64,000 bases of DNA from Rheinheimera sp. (lineage in GTDB: Bacteria; Pseudomonadota; Gammaproteobacteria; Enterobacterales; Alteromonadaceae). A program made the position numbers and the translations under genes. The notes beneath the pieces are model-generated. The model did no database searches. It worked only from the letters and a program-made list of their open reading frames with translations, and was not told where the DNA came from. The stretch lies in the NCBI RefSeq assembly GCF_030690345.1, contig NZ_JAUYGV010000009.1, positions 310,001 to 374,000 on the forward strand, in the 5' to 3' direction. This document shows, piece after piece, positions 30,101-42,066 of this stretch. Each line of letters opens with the position of its first letter. Within the stretch, counting starts at the first letter, position 1.

Positions 30101-31738
30101 TCAAGCCTTCTTAGTATGCAAACCTTTCTTTTCCATACCGCGGTAGATATACAGCATCTGCGCCAGTGAAATAAGGTTACTGACAAACCAGTACAGTACC
30201 AGGCCACTTGGGAACCAAAGGAAGAATACCGAGAACGCCACCGGCATCCACATCATAATCTTCTGCTGCATAGGGTCGGTAACCTGCATTGGCGTCAGCT
30301 TTTGCATTAAGAACATGCTGGCACCGAACAACACCGGCAATACATAGTACGGATCCAACGCAGATAAGTCGTTAATCCACAACATAAAGGGAGCATGCCG
30401 TAATTCAACGCTTTCAACAAATACCCAGTACAGCGCAAGGAAAATCGGCATCTGGATCAGCATCGGCAAGCAGCCACCCATAGGGTTCACTTTCTCTTTG
30501 CGATACAGTTCCATCATCGCCGGGCCCATCTTCTGCTTGTCGTCTTTGTAGCGTGCCTGCAGCTCTTCAATCTTCGGCTTTAAGTTACGCATCTTGGCCA
30601 TAGACTCGTACTGCACTTTGGTCAGCGGGTACATGGCGCCTTTAACAATCAGCGTGATACAGATAATAGCCAGACCCCAGTTCACCACAAAGCCCTGAAT
30701 GGTGGTGAGTAACCAGAACAATGGTTGCGAGATAAACCACAGGAAGCCGTAATCTACGGTTAAGTCTAAACCATTAGCCAGTTTGGCCAGATTGTCCTGG
30801 GTTTTCGGCCCGGCGTAAAAAGTACTGCCTAAGGTAACAGTGCTGCCCGGTTCAATATTCACTGCCGGGCCTTTCGCGCCAATTACACCCTGGCCATTGC
30901 GAACTAAACTATAAAGCTGATTATCTGTTTGTACATCAGGCACCCAAGCTGACACAAAGTAGTGTTCCAGCATAGCCACCCAGCCGCCGTTGGTGGCTTC
31001 CAGCAAATTTTTCTCCGCCATATCATCAAAGGCGTACTTGCTGTAGCGCTCTGAGCTGGTACCAAAGGCTGCGCCACGGTATATCGGCATCATCATGCTG
31101 CTGCTTTCACCGTTATCGATGGTTTGCACCAGGTGCTGATAAGGCTGTACAGTTTTTACTTCGCCGCTTTGGTTTTGCACAAAATATTCTACCCGGACAT
31201 CATATTGGCCGGCAGTAAAGGTAAAGCGTTTTTCAATTTGCAGACCGTTATGGTTAAACAGTAACGGCACCACTAATTTTTCAGTGCCCTCTGCTAATGC
31301 ATAGCTTTCTTGCGTGCTGCTATACACCGGGCGCGCGTTGCGGCTGTCGTCCGGGCCATCACGGCCAATTAAGCCGGACTGTGCAACATACTCAAAAGCG
31401 GGTAAGCGGCGCATTAACGGATAGGCATCACCGGCACCTTTGTTCAGTTCGAACGCCGGTAATTGCAGCGCCACGATATCGCCGCCCCGCGTGCTGATTT
31501 CTAAATCCAGCACATCAGTTTTTACACTGATAGTGCGATTGCCGGTTGCGGCTACCTGTGCCGGTTGCTCGGCATCGGCGGTGGTCAGCTGTAAATCGGC
31601 AGAACCGCCGGCATTGTTGCTGCTTTGCTGGGTTACCGGTGTGGCCGGTTTGGGGGCAGTGTCAATATTCCACTGCTGCCAAAGTAAAAAACTGACCAGT
31701 GCCAGACCAATAACTAATAAACTACGTTGTGATTCCAT
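30101..31738 (-). CDS. yidC: Membrane protein insertase YidC
   Basis: A 545-residue YidC/Oxa1 insertase (E. coli 548). The N-terminal helix 'SLLVIGLALVSFLLWQQW' is followed by a large periplasmic beta domain (~60-340), then five C-terminal helices including 'GLAIICITLIVKGAMYPLT' and 'MGGCLPMLIQMPIFLALYW'. The tail is basic. It inserts inner membrane proteins, including the Fo subunits encoded nearby, alone or with Sec. It follows yidD by three bases. Confidence 0.98.
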   Translation of the reverse strand: MESQRSLLVIGLALVSFLLWQQWNIDTAPKPATPVTQQSSNNAGGSADLQLTTADAEQPAQVAATGNRTISVKTDVLDLEISTRGGDIVALQLPAFELNKGAGDAYPLMRRLPAFEYVAQSGLIGRDGPDDSRNARPVYSSTQESYALAEGTEKLVVPLLFNHNGLQIEKRFTFTAGQYDVRVEYFVQNQSGEVKTVQPYQHLVQTIDNGESSSMMMPIYRGAAFGTSSERYSKYAFDDMAEKNLLEATNGGWVAMLEHYFVSAWVPDVQTDNQLYSLVRNGQGVIGAKGPAVNIEPGSTVTLGSTFYAGPKTQDNLAKLANGLDLTVDYGFLWFISQPLFWLLTTIQGFVVNWGLAIICITLIVKGAMYPLTKVQYESMAKMRNLKPKIEELQARYKDDKQKMGPAMMELYRKEKVNPMGGCLPMLIQMPIFLALYWVFVESVELRHAPFMLWINDLSALDPYYVLPVLFGASMFLMQKLTPMQVTDPMQQKIMMWMPVAFSVFFLWFPSGLVLYWFVSNLISLAQMLYIYRGMEKKGLHTKKA

Positions 31739-31741
31739 GGC

Positions 31742-32005
31742 TTAGCTTTTCTCATTGTGCTTTTCAGGAACAGGATCATCACCGCCAGCATGTAAGGGGT
31801 GACATTTCAGTATACGTTTCGCTGCTAACCAACAGCCTTTCAGCACGCCAAAGCGTTCTATCGCAGTGATCGCATAATGTGAGCAGGTTGGATTAAAACG
31901 GCAGCTTGGTCCAAACAGCGGACTAATCAGTCTCTGGTACCCGCGCAGCAGCGTTAGCGCTATGCTGACAGCGAAGCGGTGTACTGGCGAGCGATCTTGC
32001 GCCAT
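31742..32005 (-). CDS. yidD: Membrane protein insertion efficiency factor YidD
   Basis: An 87-residue YidD. The amphipathic N-terminus '[18 protein letters not shown]' is followed by '[19 protein letters not shown]' with the conserved cysteines, and '[18 protein letters not shown]'. It aids YidC-dependent insertion. Its 5' end overlaps rnpA by 46 bases in another frame, an arrangement common in this cluster. Confidence 0.97.
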   Translation of the reverse strand: MAQDRSPVHRFAVSIALTLLRGYQRLISPLFGPSCRFNPTCSHYAITAIERFGVLKGCWLAAKRILKCHPLHAGGDDPVPEKHNEKS

Positions 32006-32328
32006 AACTTTTCCAGTTGCCGTTGTAACTCATCATTAGCAGTGTTGCTAATATCACCTTTTACCATCAGTACCAAATCGACACCGGGCAACTCATGTTG
32101 ATGCAAACGAAAGCTGTTACGCACGCAGCGCTTAATACGGTTGCGTTGCACGGCTAATTTAACACGTTTTTTCGCGATAGTAAGGCCTAATCGGGGATGA
32201 GGCAGTTGATTGGCTTTGGCTAAAATGGTGAACAGAGGAGAAGAAACCCGAAAAGGGAGTTTGAAGACGTTATCGAATTGACCGGGAGTTAACAGACGTA
32301 ACTCCCTGCCGAATTTCAAGCTGACCAA
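31960..32328 (-). CDS. rnpA: Ribonuclease P protein component
   Basis: A 122-residue basic protein of RNase P, which matures tRNA 5' ends. The core '[17 protein letters not shown]' and signature '[20 protein letters not shown]' are clear. A TTG at 32328 is chosen as start because the protein then begins 'VSLKFGREL', matching E. coli RnpA (VKLAFPREL, 119 residues). A GTG at 32379 inside rpmH would add 17 unconserved residues. A TCAGCGG/CCGCTGA hairpin lies between the rpmH stop and this TTG. Confidence 0.95.
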   Translation of the reverse strand: MVSLKFGRELRLLTPGQFDNVFKLPFRVSSPLFTILAKANQLPHPRLGLTIAKKRVKLAVQRNRIKRCVRNSFRLHQHELPGVDLVLMVKGDISNTANDELQRQLEKLWRKIARQYTASLSA

Positions 32329-32347
32329 CTCAGCGGCTAACCGCTGA

Positions 32348-32485
32348 TTAAGCAGATAAACGCTGACGGCCTTTAGCACGGCGACGCGCTAATACCTGAC
32401 GACCACCTTTGGTAGCCATACGAGCACGGAAACCGTGGTTACGCTTGCGCTTTAATACGCTTGGTTGAAAAGTTCTTTTACTCAT
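32348..32485 (-). CDS. rpmH: Ribosomal protein bL34
   Basis: A 45-residue bL34, starting '[19 protein letters not shown]' and ending '[12 protein letters not shown]'. It is a highly basic 50S subunit protein and first gene of the rpmH-rnpA-yidD-yidC group. It is divergent from dnaA, as in most gammaproteobacteria. Confidence 0.98.
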   Translation of the reverse strand: MSKRTFQPSVLKRKRNHGFRARMATKGGRQVLARRRAKGRQRLSA

Positions 32486-32506
32486 AATCTCATCCGTCCG
32501 GTCGAA

Positions 32507-32541
32507 ATATTTACTAAAGGTTTCTGTGTTTTAGTAAATAT
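32507..32541. repeat. Perfect 12-bp inverted repeat in the rpmH leader
   Basis: ATATTTACTAAA (32507-32518) and TTTAGTAAATAT (32530-32541) are perfect complements around an 11-base spacer. They lie ~20-55 bases upstream of rpmH on its 5' side. It may be an operator or a leader hairpin; a TTGTCA sequence lies just upstream on the minus strand. Confidence 0.75.
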
Positions 32542-32656
32542 ACCAAAACGCAGCTGACAAAAATGAGCGCGAATTTTAAGTAGTCTGCGGCCTAAAGTCA
32601 ATCTGATCCTGCGTTTTATTGTACAGCGATCATTGCCGATCCTGTTTTTGCTAAAG

Positions 32657-32665
32657 TTTTCCACA
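32657..32665 (+). promoter_or_regulatory. DnaA-box-like site in the rpmH-dnaA spacer
   Basis: TTTTCCACA differs from TTATCCACA by one base. The 436-base spacer 32486-32921 otherwise holds AT-rich sequence, the inverted repeat at 32507 and the dnaA promoter. Confidence 0.5.
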
Positions 32666-32832
32666 GGGCGCTGTGGTTTAACTGAATAAAGTGTGGGTTA
32701 TTTTACTTTTAGTTCAAATTTGTCGGGCAAAAAGCAGCGGTATTATGAAATGGTATAAGAGAAATATATTGATTTTAAACAGTTGCTTATGGCTATTTCT
32801 TTGCGCCGAGTGCTAATTTGAAAAAGTCAATA

Positions 32833-32862
32833 TTGAAGTTGTGGATAAGATAGTACCATAAT
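32833..32862 (+). promoter_or_regulatory. Probable dnaA promoter with embedded DnaA box
   Basis: TTGAAG (32833-32838) and CATAAT (32857-32862) are 18 bases apart. A perfect inverted DnaA box TGTGGATAA (32840-32848) lies between them, so DnaA binding would block polymerase. This matches known dnaA autoregulation. Confidence 0.65.
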
Positions 32863-32921
32863 GTGCGCTTCGTTAACTTACGCCAGCCTTTTTAATCAGA
32901 ATAACTAAGGCTTCAGGAGAT

Positions 32922-34295
32922 ATGGTGTATCAGTCCGTTTGGCAAAATTGCCTGCAAGCGCTGCAAGCCGAATTGCCCGCGCAGCATTTCAGTATGTGGA
33001 TCCGCCCGTTGCAAGCCGACAGTTCTGACACAGGGCTGACCTTGTACGCGCCAAACCGCTTTGTGCTGGATTGGGTACGCGAAAAATACCTGAGCCGGAT
33101 CTTAGAGCTGATCCAGGATTACTGTGGCGATGATGCCCCCAGGCTGAAGTTTGACGTTGGTTCCAGTCAAAGCAATAAAGCCAGATCTACTACGCCGGCA
33201 CCGGCCTTAGCCGCCGTGCCTCAGGCCGCGCCTGTACCAAGAGAAGCGCCGGAGCCGGCGCCGAAAACCATCGTTACGAGTAATGTGCGCGCCAACTACA
33301 CCTTTACTAACTTTGTTGAAGGTAAGTCAAACCAACTGGCCCGCGCTGCCGCCAGTCAGGTAGCCGATAATCCCGGTACCGCTTATAACCCGCTGTTTAT
33401 CTACGGTGGCACCGGTTTAGGTAAAACCCACTTATTACATGCGGTAGGTAACGGCATCCTGGCGAAGAAGCCGGACGCTAAAGTGATTTACATGCACTCC
33501 GAGCGTTTTGTACAGGATATGGTAAAAGCGTTACAAAACAATGCTATAGAAGAATTTAAGCGTTATTACCGCTCGGTAGATGCGCTGCTTATCGATGATA
33601 TTCAGTTTTTTGCCAATAAAGAGCGCTCACAAGAAGAGTTTTTCCATACCTTTAATGCGCTGCTCGAAGGTAACCAGCAAATTATTCTTACCAGCGACCG
33701 CTACCCAAAAGAAATTGACGGCGTGGAAGACCGCTTAAAATCGCGTTTTGGCTGGGGCTTAACCATCGCTATTGAGCCACCGGAGCTGGAAACCCGGGTG
33801 GCCATTCTGATGCGTAAGGCGCACGAGAACCAGATCCGTCTGCCGGAAGAAGTGGCGTTTTTTATTGCCAAGCGCTTACGCTCAAACGTGCGTGAACTGG
33901 AAGGCGCGTTAAACCGCGTTATTGCCAATGCCAACTTTACCGGCCGGCCTATCACTATCGATTTCGTCCGTGAAGCGCTGCGCGACTTACTCGCGCTGCA
34001 GGATAAGTTAGTTACCATCGAAAACATTCAGAAAACCGTGGCTGAATACTACAAAATCCGTGTAGCCGACTTATTGTCTAAGCGACGCTCACGTTCAGTT
34101 GCACGGCCACGGCAAATGGCGATGGCGTTATCAAAAGAGCTGACCAACCATAGCTTGCCGGAAATTGGCGATGCTTTTGGCGGGCGCGATCACACCACAG
34201 TGCTGCATGCCTGTCGTAAAATCGAGTCGTTAAAAGAAGAAACGCACGAAATAAAAGAAGATTTCCAAAATTTAATCCGTACTTTGTCATCGTAA
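32922..34295 (+). CDS. dnaA: Chromosomal replication initiator DnaA
   Basis: A 457-residue DnaA. Domain I starts '[21 protein letters not shown]'-like (DnaB/DiaA contact). A Pro/Ala linker spans ~90-115. The AAA+ domain III has Walker A '[16 protein letters not shown]' and Walker B 'LLIDDIQFF'. Domain IV carries the DNA-binding signature '[15 protein letters not shown]'. It unwinds oriC, here ~12 kb to the left. Preceded by CAGGAGA and an autoregulatory promoter; first gene of dnaA-dnaN-recF-gyrB. Confidence 0.99.
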   Translation: MVYQSVWQNCLQALQAELPAQHFSMWIRPLQADSSDTGLTLYAPNRFVLDWVREKYLSRILELIQDYCGDDAPRLKFDVGSSQSNKARSTTPAPALAAVPQAAPVPREAPEPAPKTIVTSNVRANYTFTNFVEGKSNQLARAAASQVADNPGTAYNPLFIYGGTGLGKTHLLHAVGNGILAKKPDAKVIYMHSERFVQDMVKALQNNAIEEFKRYYRSVDALLIDDIQFFANKERSQEEFFHTFNALLEGNQQIILTSDRYPKEIDGVEDRLKSRFGWGLTIAIEPPELETRVAILMRKAHENQIRLPEEVAFFIAKRLRSNVRELEGALNRVIANANFTGRPITIDFVREALRDLLALQDKLVTIENIQKTVAEYYKIRVADLLSKRRSRSVARPRQMAMALSKELTNHSLPEIGDAFGGRDHTTVLHACRKIESLKEETHEIKEDFQNLIRTLSS

Positions 34296-34307
34296 AGGGA
34301 CGTTGTT

Positions 34308-35411
34308 ATGCAATTTACCATCAACAGAGACGCCTTACTCAAACCATTACAAATGGTGTCCGGTGCTATAGAGCGCCGTCATACGCTGCCTATTTTATCT
34401 AACGTATTGCTGGAAGTAACCGAAGCCGGCTTATCCCTTACCGGTACCGATTTAGAAGTAGAGCTGGTGGCTACTACCGATGCTATTACCGTGCAAAGCC
34501 CGGGGCGCATTACCGTGCCGGCAAAAAAGCTGTTGGATATTTGCCGCAGCCTGCCGGAGGGCTCTGATATTCGCGTGCAGCTGCAGGGCGATAACTGTAT
34601 TCTTACCTGCGGTAAAACCAAGTTCACCTTATCTACCTTAAGTGCCTCTGAGTACCCTAACTTAGAAAGCTGGCAGGGCGAGGTAGACATTCAGCTAAAC
34701 CGCATGCAGTTACGCAAGTTGCTCGATGACACCGCCTTTTCTATGGCGAATCAGGATGTACGATATTATTTGAACGGTTTGCTGTTTGAAGTGGATAACG
34801 GTGCTGTTAAAGCAGTCGCTACCGATGGTCACCGTTTGGCATTGAGCAGCCTCGAATTACCCGGTTTTACCGCGCAGCAAAAGCAAATTATTATTCCACG
34901 CAAAGGCGTGTTAGAAGTAATGCGCTTATTGGCCAGCGATGATCAGCTGGTAACCTTAAGCCTGGGTCAAAACCATATCCGCCTGACCGACAGCAATTAC
35001 GTGTTCAGCAGTAAGCTGATCGACGGCCGCTTCCCCGATTACCGCCGTGTATTGCCACGTAACAGCACCAAGCTGGTTACCGCACACCGCAGCGTATTAA
35101 AAGATGCCTGCACCCGCGCGTCTATTTTATCTAACGAAAAATACCGCGGCGTGCGCTTTACGTTAAGCAGCGGCGAGCTGCAAATTGTGGCGAATAACCC
35201 CGAGCACGAGCAAGCCGAAGAGATTATTGAAGTAGAGTACCAGGGCGATAACCTGGAAATCGGCTTTAATGTTGGTTACTTGCTGGATGTATTAAACACC
35301 CTGGCCACAGACTTAGTGGTATTGCACCTTAACGATGCTAACTCCAGTGCGCTGGTAGAAGGCGTAGGTAATGTTGGTGCTTCTTACGTTGTTATGCCAA
35401 TGCGTCTGTAA
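34308..35411 (+). CDS. dnaN: DNA polymerase III beta sliding clamp
   Basis: A 367-residue beta clamp (E. coli 366). It begins 'MQFTINRDALLKPLQMVSG' and ends 'YVVMPMRL', both typical. The three-domain clamp tethers polymerase III to DNA. It starts 12 bases after dnaA and ends two bases before recF, consistent with one operon. Confidence 0.99.
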   Translation: MQFTINRDALLKPLQMVSGAIERRHTLPILSNVLLEVTEAGLSLTGTDLEVELVATTDAITVQSPGRITVPAKKLLDICRSLPEGSDIRVQLQGDNCILTCGKTKFTLSTLSASEYPNLESWQGEVDIQLNRMQLRKLLDDTAFSMANQDVRYYLNGLLFEVDNGAVKAVATDGHRLALSSLELPGFTAQQKQIIIPRKGVLEVMRLLASDDQLVTLSLGQNHIRLTDSNYVFSSKLIDGRFPDYRRVLPRNSTKLVTAHRSVLKDACTRASILSNEKYRGVRFTLSSGELQIVANNPEHEQAEEIIEVEYQGDNLEIGFNVGYLLDVLNTLATDLVVLHLNDANSSALVEGVGNVGASYVVMPMRL

Positions 35412-35413
35412 CC

Positions 35414-38933
<3,520 letters not shown>

Positions 38934-38958
38934 TTTGACGTTGAGCTGATATGCGATC

Positions 38959-38986
38959 AAAAAACGGGCCTGCTGGCCCGTTTTTA
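38959..38986. terminator. Bidirectional terminator, gyrB / winged-helix regulator
   Basis: AAAAAACGGGCC/GGCCCGTTTTTA with a TGCT loop, A-rich and T-rich on either side, serves both convergent genes. It overlaps the stop codon of the minus-strand gene. Confidence 0.92.
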
Positions 38987-39529
38987 TTTCTGTATTGCGG
39001 TAATTTCCGGTTCGGCATAGTAATAACCGACACCATACATGGTATGAACAAAACGCAGCTTGGGGTAAAGCTGGCGGTGTTTGGCGCGCAGTTTGCGAAT
39101 ATGGCAATCTACCGTGCGCTCGTTAATATCTTTAAAGTCGGTATAACTGCTGTCTATCAGCTGGCTGCGACTAAAAATTTGTTTCGGATGCCTGGCCAAT
39201 ACCTGATGAAACTTAAACTCCAGCTTAGTCAGGCTAACCGATTGCTGCGGCGAGCTAAGCGTAAAGCTGCGCTCATTTAATACTAATAACGGCGCCGGCT
39301 GTGCCGGCGTTGGCAGCGGCGCAGCGGCAGGCGCGCCCAACACCTTCATATGCAGGCGTAAATCACCCAGCACGCTGTTCAGCTCGGTTATCTGCGCCGA
39401 CAACTGCTGATACAGCGCCGGCGGTATTGTCGACTGCTGCACCTGCTGCTCCAGCAATGACACCAGTAAAAAGGCCTTTTGCGACAACTGAGCGCCGGCA
39501 TGACTATCGGTTTCGTCAGTCACTATCAT
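38984..39529 (-). CDS. OmpR-type winged-helix regulator without receiver domain
   Basis: A 181-residue protein. The C-terminal half (~83-175) is a Trans_reg_C winged helix: 'FTLSSPQQSVSLTKLEFKF', 'SRSQLIDSSYTDFKDINERT', 'DCHIRKLRAKH' and the wing 'FVHTMYGVGYYY'. The N-terminal ~65 residues are helical with Leu/Gln heptad-like spacing, then a Pro/Ala linker. No phospho-acceptor receiver domain and no membrane helix were seen, so it is neither a normal response regulator nor ToxR-like. It is divergent from the flgH-like operon, which it probably controls (inference). Confidence 0.85.
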   Translation of the reverse strand: MIVTDETDSHAGAQLSQKAFLLVSLLEQQVQQSTIPPALYQQLSAQITELNSVLGDLRLHMKVLGAPAAAPLPTPAQPAPLLVLNERSFTLSSPQQSVSLTKLEFKFHQVLARHPKQIFSRSQLIDSSYTDFKDINERTVDCHIRKLRAKHRQLYPKLRFVHTMYGVGYYYAEPEITAIQK

Positions 39530-39695
39530 CGGTAAACCTCCGGAAAACGTTACTATGCCGCAAAAAAAACGAAAGTGAATAGAACTTTACTTTTCTTCAC
39601 GCTTTTAGCGGTTTTTCTCCACAATTTTTCCATAATGCTGCGCTAACTTGATATTGGCTAAATACGGCTTGACCAATATTAAGGTAATTACGGTG

Positions 39696-40454
39696 ATGCT
39701 CAAATACTTTAATGGCTGCTTAATGGGTACGCTGGTGCTGCTCACCGGCTGCTCTATGTTTGGCGAGCGCGCGGCGCCGCCGGCCGGATTAGAAGAGCGG
39801 GTGCAGCCGGCAGCCGGTTTACCGCTAACCCGGCTGGATAGCCCTGACCCGGATGACCCGTACTACGCCGCGCTGGAGCCGCAGCCGGAGCCGATGCCGC
39901 TGCGCAACACCGGCTCGTTGTTTAACCCGGAGCGATTGCACAGCCTGTATATCGAGCGCTCGCATTTTAAAGCCGGCGACATAGTGTCGGTGCAATTATC
40001 TGAATCCACCAAAGCGACGAAAAAGGGCAATACCCAGCTGAAGAAAAGCTCGGAGTACAACCTTGACCCGATACAGATCCCGGGCGGCAACCTGCAAATA
40101 GCCGGCAGAGAGATAAACCTCGGATTAAGCCAGGATCAGCAGTTTCAGGGCGATGGCTCGGCCAGCCAAAGCAACGATTTTGAAGGCGAGCTAACGGTAA
40201 CGGTGATGCGGGTGCTGAGCAACGACAACCTGCTGGTACGTGGCGATAAATGGATGTTGATAAATAATGGTAAAGAATTCATCAGGTTAACCGGAATAAT
40301 CAGAGCAAAAGATATCGATAAAGACAACAAAATCAAATCGACGAAGATTGCCAATGCCCGTATTGAATATTCCGGCACCGGCGCCCTGGCCGACAGTCAG
40401 CGGCTGGGCTGGCTGACTGAAAAATTGAATAATCCAGAACTATGGCCACTGTAA
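39696..40454 (+). CDS. flgH: FlgH-like flagellar L-ring lipoprotein
   Basis: A 252-residue predicted outer-membrane lipoprotein (lipobox LLTGC, Cys19). FlgH hallmarks: 'NTGSLFNPERLHSLYIE', 'GDIVSVQLSESTKATKKGN', 'DFEGELTVTVMRVLSNDNLL', 'GKEFIRLTGIIRAKDI' and 'IANARIEYSGTGAL'. FlgH forms the L ring of the flagellar basal body. Start 39696 gives a proper signal peptide; an upstream in-frame start at 39648 is less likely. No flgI or other rod genes are adjacent, so it may be a paralog. It overlaps the next gene by 13 bases. Confidence 0.88.
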   Translation: MLKYFNGCLMGTLVLLTGCSMFGERAAPPAGLEERVQPAAGLPLTRLDSPDPDDPYYAALEPQPEPMPLRNTGSLFNPERLHSLYIERSHFKAGDIVSVQLSESTKATKKGNTQLKKSSEYNLDPIQIPGGNLQIAGREINLGLSQDQQFQGDGSASQSNDFEGELTVTVMRVLSNDNLLVRGDKWMLINNGKEFIRLTGIIRAKDIDKDNKIKSTKIANARIEYSGTGALADSQRLGWLTEKLNNPELWPL

Positions 40455-40900
40455 GCAATTATTGCGCATTATTCACTGTGGTAGTGTTGCTTAGCGGCTG
40501 CAGCTACGAGCGCACTATCCGCTACCAGTTGGAAGCACCGGTGCAAAGCATGGTGCTGGAAGCCACCGGCTACGCGGTAGTGGCGTCGCAGCCTGGCAGC
40601 AGCTACGAAGATAAGTTGCTACAGGCCATGGCGGCATCGCGTCAGGATGCTTACCGCCGGTTAGCCGAGCAATTATATGGCAAAAAGCTGAGCGCCAGCA
40701 GCAGTGCCGACCAGACGGTGCTGACCGCTGATAAGGTGCAAAGCCAGGTACAGGGCGTGATAAAGGGCGCCGAGTTGGTTACAGAAGCTATTGAAGGCAA
40801 CTTTTATGTGACACGGCTGAAGCTGGATACCGCCAATTTGCTTACACTGCCACAGGCAGAGCTAACGCCGGTAAGCAGCCGGTTAAAGTGGTGGTACTGA
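40442..40900 (+). CDS. flgP: FlgP-like outer-membrane lipoprotein (LPP20 family)
   Basis: A 152-residue predicted lipoprotein (lipobox LLSGC, Cys20). The core 'SMVLEATGYAVVASQPG' and 'AASRQDAYRRLAEQLYGKKL', then 'VQGVIKGAELVTEAI', fit the LPP20/FlgP family. In Vibrio and Campylobacter FlgP forms the basal disk or outer-membrane-associated ring needed for motility. It starts within the flgH-like gene and its TGA overlaps the ATG of the next gene, so translation is coupled. Confidence 0.78.
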   Translation: MATVSNYCALFTVVVLLSGCSYERTIRYQLEAPVQSMVLEATGYAVVASQPGSSYEDKLLQAMAASRQDAYRRLAEQLYGKKLSASSSADQTVLTADKVQSQVQGVIKGAELVTEAIEGNFYVTRLKLDTANLLTLPQAELTPVSSRLKWWY

Positions 40901-42066
40901 TGAAGGCGAAATATCTGCTGTGGTGTTTGCTGCCGTTTGTCGCCAGCGCTGAGTGGTACAGCGGCAGTGGCAGTGCTGTGGTGTTTGACGACAACCGCCA
41001 ACTGGCGCGGCAGCAGGCGGCCAAACAGGCTCTGCGCAGTGCCTTGTTGCAGGCAGAAGTGTCGTTGGTGGCGTTAAGTTTATTTCGCCATGATGAAGTC
41101 GGGGCTGAACTGTTTACCTTGCACGCCGGGCTGCCGGTGGCGCAAATTGTGATTGAAGAAGAACACGAAACTGACAACAGGTTGTCGGTTACGCTAAAAG
41201 CCGATATCTGGCCGCAGCAGAGCATGTGTGAGCAGCGCAGCGTGGCAAAAGCGCTGCTACTGGCACCCTTTAGTTTGGCATCGGGCGCGGCGCAGGCCGC
41301 GCTGCATAATACCGAACTGACCGCAGAGATAAACCAACGCTTTTTTGCCGCCGTACGTGCGGCAAGCACTGACTTTCTGGTGAAGGCGGTGGCGCCCGCG
41401 CCGTTAGCTGCGCCACAGCAGTATCAGTCGGCAACGGCGGCGCAGCAGCTGCGTTACCTGGCAGAGTCGGCACAGGCGCAGTTTGTGCTAAGCGGCCGGC
41501 TGCGTAATCTCGCTTTTGGTGTCCAGCCGGGTAATCTACTGAAAAAAGACCGCTGGACGCGCCAGTTTGCGCTGGAGCTGAGTGTGTTTGATGGCGTAAG
41601 TGGCAGCCTGATCCAAAGCAAAACCTATCAAAGCCGTACGCTGTGGCCTTATGCCGTGAAGGCCCAACCGGATCCCGGCAGTGATCAGCTGTGGCGCTCG
41701 GATTACGGTGTTGAGCTGCAACGGCTGCTGCACGATGCCATTGATGATACTGCGGCATTGCTAAGTTGTGTGCGGATAAAAGCGCAGGTTATTCGTGTAA
41801 CAGACGCCGGTGTGGCGATAAGTGCCGGTAGCCGCCAGGGCGTGCAGGTTGGGGACAGGTTCAGCTTGTCTTACACCGACAGTTTTACCGATAGCTGGGG
41901 CAACCGCTATCAGAGTTCAACGCAGGAACCGGCGCAGCTTGAGGTGATCAGGGTGTATCCGGACCATGCTGATACGCGGCCGGTAAACCAGCGTTATCCG
42001 GCCGCCGTGCAGGTAAGAGACCAGGTACAACAAGACAGTTTCACGGAGCAGCACTATGCAAATTAA
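40900..42066 (+). CDS. flgT: FlgT-like flagellar H-ring protein
   Basis: A 388-residue periplasmic protein with a ~16-residue signal peptide ('LLWCLLPFVASA'). It starts 'EWYSGSGSAVVFDDNRQLAR', the usual FlgT N-terminal domain, followed by a middle domain with 'FVLSGRLRNLAFG' and a C-terminal SH3-like segment 'AGSRQGVQVGDRFSLSY'. In Vibrio, FlgT builds the H ring and supports the T ring around Na+-driven motors. The ATG at 40900 overlaps the FlgP-like stop (TGATG). It overlaps the next gene by 11 bases. Confidence 0.82.
   Translation: MKAKYLLWCLLPFVASAEWYSGSGSAVVFDDNRQLARQQAAKQALRSALLQAEVSLVALSLFRHDEVGAELFTLHAGLPVAQIVIEEEHETDNRLSVTLKADIWPQQSMCEQRSVAKALLLAPFSLASGAAQAALHNTELTAEINQRFFAAVRAASTDFLVKAVAPAPLAAPQQYQSATAAQQLRYLAESAQAQFVLSGRLRNLAFGVQPGNLLKKDRWTRQFALELSVFDGVSGSLIQSKTYQSRTLWPYAVKAQPDPGSDQLWRSDYGVELQRLLHDAIDDTAALLSCVRIKAQVIRVTDAGVAISAGSRQGVQVGDRFSLSYTDSFTDSWGNRYQSSTQEPAQLEVIRVYPDHADTRPVNQRYPAAVQVRDQVQQDSFTEQHYAN

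Noticed and set aside
39650..39672. Sigma-54-like TTGGC...CTTGA sequence before the flgH-like gene
   Set aside because: The TGGC to TTG spacing is ten bases rather than seven, so it does not fit a -24/-12 promoter.
40842..41369. 175-codon minus-strand frame opposite the FlgT-like gene
   Set aside because: Antisense to a gene in a tightly overlapping operon; composition typical of a shadow.
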